From the NCBI GenBank assembly GCA_036583965.1, contig JAZBQD010000030.1:53321551-53385550 (forward strand): a stretch of DNA of 64,000 bases, read 5' to 3'. Below the pieces are notes generated by a model that searched no databases, was not told the origin of the DNA, and saw only the letters and a program-made list of their open reading frames with translations. Made by a program: the position numbers and the translations under genes. Below, piece by piece: positions 49,401-60,212 of the stretch. Within the stretch, counting starts at the first letter, position 1, and every line of letters begins with the position of its first letter. This stretch comes from Prunella strophiata. Lineage: Eukaryota > Chordata > Aves > Passeriformes > Prunellidae.

Positions 49401-51714
49401 AGTTCGCCTGGAAGAGCTCATAATAAGGAAAAATACACTGAATTGCATTCACTGAGAGCCTTCAGCTGCTCTTTCTTCAAATTATTTCATCAAAACTAAT
49501 GAAAAGTTGATCCAATTTCTCCTAGCTTCACCTCACTTCATCTCTGAATACTACTAAATCATCAGCAGAAATTGGTTTAAGTATTAACGTTTCTGGAGAG
49601 AAAAAACTGTTTTGCAGTGTTGTCCCATTGTATTTGTGGGGGTAAGTACGAATGATGTGTGTGTGTCTGTCACAGGATCACATTCCTGGCTCTTCCTCCA
49701 GGTCTGTGAGGTCCTGTCCCCTCATCCTCACTCACCCACTACAGGACTTCATAGTCACCTGCATACTCCAGAATGTTAATCCAAGAAATAAGCTTCAGAG
49801 CTGTTTCTGCCCCACAATCATGTCTCCCTATATACCCAGCGAGGGATGGTTTCTGGGGCGCAAAGCAAGACACAAAATCACAAAAATCTGAGCATAACAA
49901 CATAACACCATCATCTTCTCTCCAGTCTTGCACTGTCAGAGTTTTCAGTTCTGCAGCCCTGGGAAAAAAATGGAGTAATAGGTCTCTTGGGCTTAGATTT
50001 GGGAGTAGGCAGCTATGTTTGGTATTGTCAATACAGCTGTGGTGTCAGAGCAGTCACAAAATGGCTGTTTCTAAAAGGCAAGAACCAATGTTCCAAGATA
50101 AGGCCTTATGATATGGAATTGTCTGGTTAAATTTTTGTCTATTCACAGGGGAAGCTGATGGGGGACACTAGCAGAAAATTTTATGCTTTAAGGATGTTTT
50201 ATGGATGCCATATCTAAATGCTAGCAGCACATACATTTCCAAAAACCACAAGTGTGTAACTTGATTTGGTGGACAAATTATGTAACTGTCTGCATTCTTG
50301 CTCAGAGACTTCAATCATATACCTAAGCCCTGCTTTAAATTATTTGCATATGTATTTGTCTTTAGAGGCAGCCATACAACTGTGATAGGGAATATAAATG
50401 ATGTTTTTAATTTTTATAGATTCCAGTTTCATTCAAATTGGACTTAGCTGCCTGCTCACATCTCAACAGATATAAATTTTGCTGGCAGGAATAAATGCAG
50501 CTTAAAATTGTGTGAAGTGAATTTGACTTCTGCTTATTTTTGCTCCTTGATTTTTAAAAAACATCAACTCACAGGGTGATCATTAGACATACATTAGCTA
50601 TTAGCTTCAGCTTTGAAGTTATCCGCAAGGACTCTCAGGTACAGAACAAACCTTTTACCCATATTACAGCTATCTACACAATATTCCTCATTAAAGTGGA
50701 GATGTAATACAGCTTTATTGAGGATGCCTTTTCCCTTTTTCTGGAGAAGAGAGGAACTGGGAGAGGCAGGGAAAGGTGGGTGACTGATGCTGGTAGTCTT
50801 CTTGTGCTAAACAGCAGTATTTAGGGAGGTAAGTTCAGCAGACCAGGCAGAGGAAGGCAGGGGAGACAAGGACAGCCCACTGCTCTGTCCCTCAGTGCAT
50901 GGACTATGTGAGACTGGTCTGCATGCGTGAGGAAAACCAAGAGCCCACCTGCAGGTCTCTGAGTCTGATCCTATTCTAGCCCTAGGAAGGAAGAGGGGGT
51001 CCCCCTTCCCTAGACAGAATAGAATTGCTGGTCAGGGGAGGACATCTTATCTGACTTCCTGAGCTTGAAAGAGACAAAAGCTTTTGTCCATGTAAGGATT
51101 TTTCCTTCCAGCCCTTGCAAAGGGCAAATTCCCAATAATAGGAGAAAATAAATGATGGCAAGAGAGTAGAGGGAAGATCCAAGTCCTTAATGTGATTCTT
51201 GTTTTTCCTTCCCTGGAAAGCTCCTACAGCTGGGATGTGAGTCATATAGTGCACTTCCATTTACACTGTCATGTCTTTTCTAAGGATGCTTTGCATCACT
51301 ACTGTGCAGTAGTGGCACCTCAATCTCTCTGTTAAACCCAAGAGTGTGTGTTTCTGGTTCATAAGCAAGATTTCTAAAAGCTGAAGAACTGATATTCATT
51401 AAGATGACTAGTCCCTAAAATAAGGTTGTGAAAACAGGTTTATCACTCAGCTTTGGGTGTATTAGCCCAAGGAACTATTAAAATTATTTACTATTGTTGA
51501 ATCCCTCTGAGAAAATTAAGTTATCACTTCATACAGATTAATCAATTACTTTGCTTTAACCTACACATGTCAGATTTCATTTCATTCTAGTACACTTTAC
51601 ATCAGTGATTATTTGAAGGAGGAAAGTACCAAAGACAACAGAGGAAGATGTGGTTATCGACACAGATAAGGTTACTAGTTTATATCAGCAAGCTCTGAAA
51701 TGTTATCTTGCTGT
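46451..51714. other. Long stretch of unique non-coding sequence
   Basis: About 5.3 kb with no recognised gene. Overlapping frames of 60-110 codons at 46557-47320 and 49652-50111 show no domain. A short AAT run lies at about 47910-47924. A segment near 48395-48410 ('gaggaaactgaggcaaac') recalls L2/MIR text but is too short to call. Confidence 0.5.
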
Positions 51715-51960
51715 AGAAAGTCCCATACCTTTTCACAAGTTCTGTTCCTTGCAGTGCTTGACTCCATTCTCCTTCTTCACCACAACACTGCAAACTGAAT
51801 TCTCTCTCCTCCTATTTTCCTGGTCCCTCCTTTTATACTACTCACTGTCATTGGCGGTACCTGTGCCCTATTAAGGGCACACCTGTTCCAAATCTTAGTA
51901 ATCAGAACAGCTGCAACTCTTTAGGGGGGTGAAATTACCTTCAGTACTACCTCCCACAGG
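51715..51960 (-). mobile_element. Possible old LTR fragment on the minus strand
   Basis: Read on the minus strand, a TATA-like AGTATAAAAGG lies at 51829-51839. It is preceded by U3-like text ('cagctgttctgattactaag', 'acaggtgtgccctt') and followed by a purine-rich leader. A hairpin TGTGCCCT-ATTA-AGGGCACA sits at 51862-51881. This resembles avian retroviral LTRs from memory only. No polyadenylation signal or terminal TG/CA was secured. Confidence 0.35.
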
Positions 51961-53830
51961 AAGAAGTGTATGTTGTTGTGTGTAATGAAACTTTATACTG
52001 AACACCATGATATTATTATTATGAAACTGAAAGATCAGTATTACAGTTGCCTTCCTTTTGTATACAAACAAAAACTTAAATATAAATCCACTTAAAATTT
52101 AGTATGAAAGGTGACCACTGGGAAAAGAAAAGCAGAAAAAAAGAAAGCAGAACTTGTACAAGATTTTCTAAATGGTGCTAAATTGCTAAATGATATTTGT
52201 CTGAATCATGGTCAGTCAATATCACAGCAGATGGTGCCTGACAATTTCAATCCTGTTATGAACAGTATCACCAAAAACATTCAGTCTTCTGTATTGTGCA
52301 AAATCTAGCACATGGATAGTTGCTGCAAATCCTTAGTTATCATCTTGCTTTTGTCACATATATTATTTTTGAGACCACAGGGCAGAAATTAACAACAGAA
52401 GTTCATGGTCTTCTGCACTATGAAACAAAGTAATTTTATTGAATGTTTGCCCACAGTAAAGGACCCTAATGATTCTGAAAGCAACACTGTAAATAACAGA
52501 GAGGTGGTAAAATAGTGTCAAGAGGCTTTCATTTTAGCCAAAAGTAGATCAATGTACTTAGCACTTTAACATTGATCAAAAGACGAGACATCAGATTTCA
52601 CTGGTTTGAGCAAGTTAGAAGAGTAGAGTGTTCAAATTAGCTAGATGAAAGAGGTACACTTTGTAACACTGCAAACCACAAGAAAATAGATACTGATCTT
52701 CACATTAGCTCTTCATATTAGCACTGAAAACAGTTTTCCTGAGCCACTATGTGAGCAAGCAGCTCACATCTCCAAGGAATGCTGTCTGCTCATGCAGCTG
52801 AGAAAGACTCAGGCATATTCTCAGTTAGCTTATTGCTAACAAGAGTTAAAGAGATCCTGCTAACATTGTGCATCACTGAGGACCTTAAAACTGGAAGTAG
52901 ATAATTAACAGCTGATAATTTAATAGAGATTCTGAGCAGTGTCTGGAAGTTCTCTAGGAGGGTTGCTCAGCTTACAGATCATCCTGTCAATCACTTTTAC
53001 CCTAAAATAGAGGATCAATTAGACTAAATAACCATGTGGAATGGGCATAATGGCACTGATTTCATAAACTGTAATATCTCACAAAAAAGCTACTAAATAT
53101 ACCTACAGAATTCTATGAGATGGGAGATATTATAGCACTCTCTTAATACCAAAAATCCTTTCACACACACTTGTTCAGAAAAGGACATTCAAAGGTAAAT
53201 GAAGGCTCCCTAAGACAAGCCTCTTCATTGTTGGAAATCTAGTGTTATTAATATACTCTAAGCAAACAAAATGAGAAATTATTAAACCTTCAATTAAGCA
53301 CTGTCAGATATATTATAATTACATGAAAGTAATACCATGCAAGATGAATTGTTAAACAGCTGAGAGAAACAGTGGATAAAGGAAAATTATTTAATATAGA
53401 GTATTATGAAATTACAGATGTTTCAGTCAAGAGTAATATGCCATGTATGAGATGGCCAGATGCTTTCCTCTCACTGGTAAGCACTGTTTTCATTTTCATA
53501 TTACATACCTGAGGTAATGCCAACAGACCACAGAGGGCCCTTAAAATGCCTGCAGACCACTTTGCAAGAGGGTTTGTAGCCCCCATAAGACAGGATGACA
53601 CATCCCATTCTAGCTAGACTCTTTTTGCTTTTTAAAGCTGCTCTAATTTATCTCCGCATTTTGCAGAGATATTCAGCAGAGAGAAAGCCCTCAGGCTAAA
53701 AAAATACTTTCTCCCATCAAATTCCATTTAACTTTGCTTGAGTTATAAACTGTTAAAAAACCACAAGATCCCCATTAAAGCTTGAAACCCTGAAAAATTA
53801 TTTCCAGCAAAGTGACAAAACAAGTTTAAA
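51961..53830. other. Unique non-coding sequence
   Basis: No recognised gene or element. A lysine-rich 65-codon frame at 52111-52308 and a minus-strand frame at 53404-53601, whose middle meets a donor-like CAG|GTATGT near 53510, are not supported by homology. Confidence 0.45.
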
Positions 53831-54076
53831 AAGGGGGAGGGAAGAGGAATTCTTGGTTTATTGCACTGCCAAGGAGCACCAGGGAGACACCAGACCACGG
53901 GAGCCTGCACCAGGTCTGGTTGCTCTGGTCATGCTCCTCCCTACAGTCTCCTCTGGCCAACAGCTGGCACAGCAGCTGGAGCACTGCACCACTGTGCCAG
54001 CAAGGCTAAGCCCCACTTGACAACCTGCTCCTGAGGAGGTAAAGGTTAAGGTTACAAAGATTTCTTTCAAGCTTTT

Positions 54077-54107
<31 letters not shown>
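53831..54107 (+). mobile_element. GC-rich A-tailed retro-insertion candidate
   Basis: A patch of about 250 bases is clearly richer in G and C than its AT-rich flanks and ends in A27 (54081-54107). AAGTTTAAA just upstream (53822-53830) and AAGTTAAA straddling the end of the tail (54106-54113) differ by one base and could be a target-site duplication. Those are the marks of LINE-driven reverse transcription of a cellular or SINE RNA. The body was not recognised, has no AATAAA, and its 70-codon minus frame is not credible. It may be a retrocopy of a non-coding or untranslated sequence. Confidence 0.35.
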
Positions 54108-55310
54108 GTTAAATTTATAACCCACTGAATAATCTTGGTTCTCTAATTAATTCTCCACATCCATCATGATATAGTCTACTTTTATTCCTCTGTGCTATTT
54201 TTTCCCTTGTTGTGATCCAATTCATCCCACGTAGTGTAATGATATTCCTTGCAGAGGGGAAAGAATAGTGATAGCACATGCATCCATGATATGATTATTC
54301 CTTCACTTACTGTGGCCTTGTCATGCAATGCTGATCAGGTCTTTTTCCTCCCACTACAACATACAATACTGGTGAACCATTATGCATTTGGTGAATTTTC
54401 TTTTATAGTTTCAGAGCATTTTCCCCTAACTTCCTGTTTTTGATGTGTCACAGAGTGTTTTGCTTAATTTAGTTTTGTCTGTAAACTTCCTTACAGTCAG
54501 AAAAACTATTGTGTCATTTAATCAATGCCTCTTGCACAATAAAAAAATTATTATTATTACATTTTTATCACTACTTCCTCACATAAAATATGTTTATTTT
54601 AAAATGTTGCAGCTATCTTAAGTGATGAGCTGACAGAACTTTTATTGTGAGATTACTTCCTCTTTGAGATTTTACTGATGGAAAATTTTGCCTGACAAAA
54701 ATATTTTCTTTAAATTTAAAAAAAAAAAATTAAATTCACATTTCTGCCTTATAACTCCATGCCTTTGTTTCTATGTCTTTTTAAGCACCTTCACCAGGTC
54801 CGCTGCTTTATACTACTCAAAATTTGGCAGGCAATAAAGTTTTCAGTTAATCAGCATGTACACAAATTAAAGCTTTAATTTAAGTTTAAAGGTTTTAATT
54901 TAGCTCCTCAAATACTTTTCTCCCAAGTACCAGGCATTTTGACAGTGATGTTGCAGGGGCTCAGACACTGCTAAGTTCTAATGAACAATTAATCTGAGCC
55001 GCATAATTTAGCTTCAGAGCATACAAAAATCAGAATTCAACTACAACTGAGTAAGGCTGCAACCTGCTACCACTGTTAGAAAAGTAAAGGCAGATAGAAG
55101 ATTATTACAAGCAATTTTAAGATAGCTGGTGAGCCCTTATTTTAAGAGACTTTTTAACCCTTTCCTTTCTTCTATCAGTGAAAGGAAGATTAATCTATCA
55201 TGAAACCTGGTCAGAGCAACAGAGAGTCATGTAGCTCTTAGATAAGTAGTGGTATCAGCATAGAATTCAGCATCATAAAATATAGCTTTTAAATGAAAAT
55301 TTTTAAAAAG
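54108..55310. other. AT-rich unique sequence
   Basis: About 1.2 kb, markedly AT-rich in 54530-54730 and 54840-54910, with an A/T-only run near 54710-54735. No gene or repeat recognised. Confidence 0.5.
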
Positions 55311-55446
55311 ATTGTGGAATTCCCCTCACTGGAGATATTCAAGAACCCTTTGTATGCAATCCTGGCTAATGTCCTTTAGGATGAGCAGGCAGGTTGGACC
55401 AGATGACCCACTGTGATCCCTTCCCTGACCTGACCCATTCTGTGGA
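55311..55446 (+). mobile_element. CR1 LINE 3' terminal fragment
   Basis: The + strand carries the CR1 3' UTR phrases in order. They are 'tggaattcccctcactggag' with 'atattcaag', then 'aggcaggttggaccagatga', then 'cccttccctgacc' and a terminal 'cattctgtgg'. About 135 bases remain, 5'-truncated. Confidence 0.88.
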
Positions 55447-56939
55447 CACAACCACAGGACCTCCAAAAAGGAAATATCTGTTGTTCTAATACAGCTCTGA
55501 AATGCACATTTGAAATTAAGAAATCACAGGGAAGGCTTCATGTTTGAACCTTTAGAGAACTATTAGGCCATTGTATGGCATTTAAATGCAAAACATCCCT
55601 TCGCTTACAGGTCAGGCAGATTGCACAAAGGAGAAACTCCTAAAAAGACTAATGAACAGCTACAGCTGCCCTGCATGGATTTCAGATATTTTACTGCAAA
55701 GGTTTAGTACACAGTGGGTACACAAAAGAGCTTTGAACCTGGGAATAAGCCCTTTTACTTGTAGAAGTGAAAGGTCTTTGGCAGATGTCTTACCAGAAAC
55801 TTGGTATTTCTGTACAATTTCTTCAGTTTATGAGGACAGAAGGACTCCAGCCCCATCAAGCTCAGTACACTGAGAGTCAGCCTGTCCTTGGTTGATGAGG
55901 AAGCTGGAGAGCCAGGAGAAGTGATGGGCTCCCTTCACATTCAACCTCCAGGCAAGCATTTTAGGGATGGAAGATGACATGAAAAAGAAAAATTTCAAAA
56001 CTGCCTCACAATTTTGGGGTCAAATCAAGAAATCCATCAAAAAGTTAGGAAGAACTGAGAGAATTATTACTCCATGGGGACTTTGTACAACTGGAGTAGA
56101 ACTGTCTGTTCCTGAACATGGCTCTCATTCCTCCAAACCACACAGGTGTCTGAGGGCAGGACCTGTGGGCAGATCCCAAACATCCTTTTAAATCTACAGA
56201 GGACACTTAAAACCAAAGGATGTAGCACTTCCTTATAAATTGTTTACAAAAATCATTCCACCTGCCATAGCAATGCAAAAAGCAAAGAACTGCAGCTGAG
56301 TTTGTACCACACATGCAACTTTTCATCTCTGAAGAGGTCTTTATGCACAATGTTCACCAAAAGCAGAGTTAACTACTGTCTGTATTGCAAAAGGTATTTA
56401 TTATCCCCATATACTGTGGACTGGAGTGACTGATTATATCAAAGCAGGAATCAGCACATTGATTGCACATTGATTTAGAAGTAGTTGATGACACTGCTTT
56501 GTCATGTGGCTGATGACACAGCAGAGATTGTGACAACAACATTTTATCAATTAATCAAGATATAGTCCTTAAGCTGAATCAGAGGAACGAGCATTCCTGG
56601 AATTAGTATAGAAGTGACTTTGCATGGCTCAGTAGAGGAAGCAATAGCTCCCATAAGACTTAAAGTACTTAACAGAAACACATTTTCTTAATTGCTTGTA
56701 GGCATGTACATGATCATAATAAATTCCTAACGATGAGACAAAAGAAAACTTTTGAAACATTTAGCCAAAGAAAAGAAAAGAGCCACCACAGATCTCTACC
56801 ATATATTGCATACAATTTTTTAAAAGCAGGGCACTCTAATTTGACAACAGAATGAATAATATTATTCCAAGTTTTCCAGTAAAATGTTTTATCTTCATAA
56901 GAGAACAACTTCAGGCATCCTTCACAAAACATTAACCTG
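55447..56939. other. Unassigned sequence; possible upstream part of the hAT remnant
   Basis: A 95-codon frame (55586-55873) and a 74-codon frame (55967-56191) are not recognised. The segment from about 56760 may be the eroded upstream part of the hAT element that follows, but matches there are too weak to claim. Confidence 0.4.
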
Positions 56940-57345
56940 CTGTTCAATTGAAAGATTTTAAAGCCAATGTAGAAAATGGCAAACCTTTTTCTATGGCCAC
57001 TGATGATACAAACCATGGATATACAAAAATGTGTATGATAAACTGTTACTGCATGATCAACATGGGAATATTCTGTGATGTTCAAGACATAGATGGAACT
57101 GCAAGAAATGCTTCTAAATGTAAAGTGTGTACTGCAGCTTCAACTTGGTCATAAATCATCTGTGACAACATTATGACTCTACTGCTAATGAGGACTTTGG
57201 GATACACCTTTCTGCCCACAGACAAATGGAGAAGGATAACAAATGGCTTCTTGCCAATTGCCTTCATCCATACAACACAGCAGTGCATTCAAAAGATAAA
57301 TCAACAGATACAAGTTGGATTGTATAGCAATGGTTTTGACTTTTT
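56940..57345 (+). pseudogene. Decayed hAT-superfamily transposase fragment
   Basis: Two collinear blocks in different + frames match the pattern of hAT (ZBED/Charlie-like) transposases. The first, about 56948-57120, reads ENGKPFSMATDDTNHGYTKM, then NMGIFCDVQDIDGTA. This fits the 'FS-x-x-D-x-SNHG-x-x-K' block that opens the RNase-H-like catalytic domain and carries its first acidic residue. The second, about 57175-57295, reads YDSTANEDFGIHLSAHRQ, then KDNKWLLANCLHPYNTAVH. This fits the later 'aDNAnxNFG ... ANC-x-AH-x-x-HN' block. A frameshift and stops (for example TGA before the second block, TAG near 57328) break it. No terminal inverted repeats or 8-base duplication were found. Confidence 0.55.
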
Positions 57346-57808
57346 TTCCCTGGAATTCCAAGTTTCAAAAACTACTGGAGATCCTAAATTTGGTCAGTTG
57401 GAGGCAGTGAGGTAGGGTAGTCTGCACTGTTGATCTTCTCCTGTCTTGTGATTGACAAAATATTAAAATGGTTTTCTGTTAAAAGGAGTTCCTACAGAAT
57501 GGTGGGAATTTCTGCCTTGAAACTTTTAAGTTATTTTTGGTGGCTTTTATTTCTCTCAAAAATTGAATACTTCTTACAACCCTTCCAAAATTAGAATACT
57601 CCATATGTGATAAAGTTTATGAACTCACAGAAAAGTAAAATATAACAGAAAAACCATGAGGTTTGTTGGCCAAGAATGCCATTCCTGTTTAAAAACATGA
57701 CATGACAAAGCAGGTAAAAGTGGATGTGAAACATTATTTAGAGACATAAAATCCATATAAATTTCTCTTTTAATCGAGGAAAAACAATGTATCATCTTAA
57801 TCTATTCA
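57346..57808. other. Unique non-coding sequence
   Basis: No recognised feature. It may contain the eroded 3' part of the hAT element. Confidence 0.4.
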
Positions 57809-57853
57809 CTTCCTTAAAAAAAAAAAAAAAACCAAAAAAACTTTTTAAGGAAG
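57809..57853. repeat. 12-base inverted repeat around an A-rich loop
   Basis: CTTCCTTAAAAA (57809-57820) and TTTTTAAGGAAG (57842-57853) are perfect reverse complements separated by 21 bases, including an A16 run (57816-57831 overlaps the arm). It could be the end of a small foldback element or a by-product of homopolymer growth. Confidence 0.8.
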
Positions 57854-60158
57854 ACATAAAGATTCCTGAAAGGTGGAAACCTGACCAAAAGCTAGATCAT
57901 ATACAAAAAATTGTGTACTGAACAATTCAATAGGATACTTATACATATTTCAGGAATTTTACATTAGAAAATAGGTAATATTCAACCTTAAAATCTTGTT
58001 TTTTCAGTTTATTAAACCATATGGGTTAAAAACCACTTTATTATGTCCAGCTTAAGCTATAGCCAGACTAGTTCTTCCAGTTTTGAGGAGGTAGTTTCAG
58101 TGAGCTAGTTTCTTTCTAGTTCTTAGATATCCATTCCATAAAGCTGTCTGCTTTACTCTGTTCTTCATTTTTGCCATCAGTAAATGTTTCACTAAGATAT
58201 TTTCTCAAGAAGAAACATTGTCTGTAGAGTTTTTTTTTAAGAAATCCAGTTTATTTACTTCTCTCTGTAATGTTAGCTTTTCATTGCATATAGGGGAAAA
58301 CTAGGAACTTTTGTGTTGACAGATTCCATGCAATGTACTGACATTAATGGAATGTGAAACATGTGGGCATAAAAGCAAACTAAATGAAAATGGCTCTTAA
58401 CATGTGTGTTTATTTTGCTAGCACATGGTTTGAGAACATGCACATTCATTTCAAATAGCTGTGCAAAAAATCATCTGGTTTTGTGCAACAAATTTTAATC
58501 CTTGTTGACAGGTATTGAGCTTTACATTTGCCAGTAACACTATGGTATAGTTACTGTTAATACTGTAATGGACACACAGCTGCAGCCAGGAGAGGATAAA
58601 GGAGTGGCATTTGTTGCAGAAAATAAGATAAAAACACCAAATAGGATAATTTTAATTTTCTCCACTCCTACTGCTTACTTTTCCTTTCATACATGTTAGC
58701 ACACTTGTGTATAAACATAAAGACATATGTATATGTTTCTTTGAAATAAAAAAAAAAAAAAAAAATCAATGGAAGAGCCTGAACTTGGAGTTCAAATTTT
58801 AGTTCCTCCAAAGGTGTTCACAAACTCCACTCACATAAAAGCTGCATCTCTGACTGCCTGGGACAGAGCCCAGGGCTGTGTGTCAGGTGCAAGGAGCACA
58901 GTCAGGTTGGTGTGGGGAGGATTTTCTGCCTACCTCTCTGCAGATGCCACAGGACTCTAGCAAGAGTGGCAAGAACAGCTACTCCCTGTAGTCATCCTTT
59001 ATGAGATACTTAACTTGATGGCAGACCCATGGCAACAGATTTTCCATCATGCCTTTCATGCAGCAAAACAGCTCTGGTACTAAACCTCTTCTTACAGCTG
59101 GGCTTAACTTTGTGAGAACTCTGACAGGGAGCAAAATCATCCTCCTTGACAGAGCAAGATCCCCAAGGAGAACTCGAGTACATGCATGGAGGGAAATGAT
59201 TAGAACTCTTATTTCAAAGCTCTTTACATAAGGAGTGAGGGATTCTCTATTTGTAGTTGCATGGGGGTTTTTTTTCCCTCACTGCAGAAAAAGAAAATGT
59301 GAAATAAATTCCCAAAGCCTGACAGTAACTACATTTTGAACTTAGGTTTACAGAGGGGCAGGTAGCAGATCTGTGACTTCAAGCTAAGGCCAAGTTCTGT
59401 CTAATGTTTTCCTGTGCAGCTGTGATTTAGAAAAACAATACCTCCCAGAACTTGCAATGCAGGTTGTTGCTCCTTGTGCATGTTCACTGAGATTAATTTG
59501 AACAGAATTATTTGTTTAATCTAAAGGTTTCTAGCTAGTTGTACCCTAAACTTATCTCATTATAACTTAGGAAGTGCTGCTCAACTGAAGAACAATTAAT
59601 AGGTAGGATGAAAGATGACAAACAGTCAGAGGAGTGATGGTGTAGGTTAAGAGCTTGAAGTAGGTATGAGAAGTCCAATTAGCACCCAACAACAGAAAAA
59701 AAACTATTCTTAGCCTCACACTCAAAAGAAAAGAGTGCTTGCAACAGTGTGATTTACCATTCCCTAACCAAGACAAAAGAAGAGAAAAAAAGGAATATAA
59801 AAGTTAGCAGGGAAAAGCAGCTGCTGAGATAAGCAGTCCCAGCCTCAAAGAAAAAACTGGAAAAATGATAAAAGTGGTCAGAACAAAGAACCTGTGACAC
59901 CTGTACCAGCAAGCTGAATACACACACAGCCTGTGGCTTGGTACTCATGTATCCCTTGGCATTCCATGCACCCCAAGTACCCACTGCTCCCTGGGCAACA
60001 GAGAAGTCAGGTGATATTAGAAAGGAGTACTTATCATTGCTTAGTTTTGTGCAATTTTTTTTGTTCCCAGAAAGTTTCTGCATTAGATTTACACTATCTT
60101 TACCTTCACTACCAGCTGTTTGATTACTTGCTGTCCGGGTTTATCCCTTCTACCCCAG
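57854..60158. other. Unique non-coding sequence
   Basis: About 2.3 kb, AT-rich, with an A18 run at 58748-58765. Frames of 60-109 codons (58769-60241) show no recognisable domain. Confidence 0.5.
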
Positions 60159-60212
60159 CCATGACAGTGAAGCAGAGAAAAAAAGTGAGGGACCAGAAGA
60201 AGAACAGCTTAG
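60159..60212 (+). other. Candidate 54-base symmetric exon (unconfirmed)
   Basis: A pyrimidine-rich tract ends in CCCCAG at 60158, and TTAG|GTGAGG follows at 60213, so both ends match vertebrate splice sites well. The enclosed 54 bases are a multiple of three. Two of three frames are open: one reads HDSEAEKKSEGPEEEQL between partial codons, strongly charged, and the other starts MTVKQRKKVRDQKKNS. Possible branch-point adenines lie near 60120-60127. No parent gene was recognised. It could be a small alternative exon of a gene whose intron contains this window, a non-coding exon, or chance. Confidence 0.2.

Noticed and set aside
52111..52308. Lysine-rich 65-codon frame
   Set aside because: No recognisable family; composition follows the A-rich local sequence.
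55967..56191. 74-codon frame with a faint likeness to LINE sequence upstream of the reverse transcriptase
   Set aside because: The resemblance is limited to a few charged residues and did not extend in either direction.
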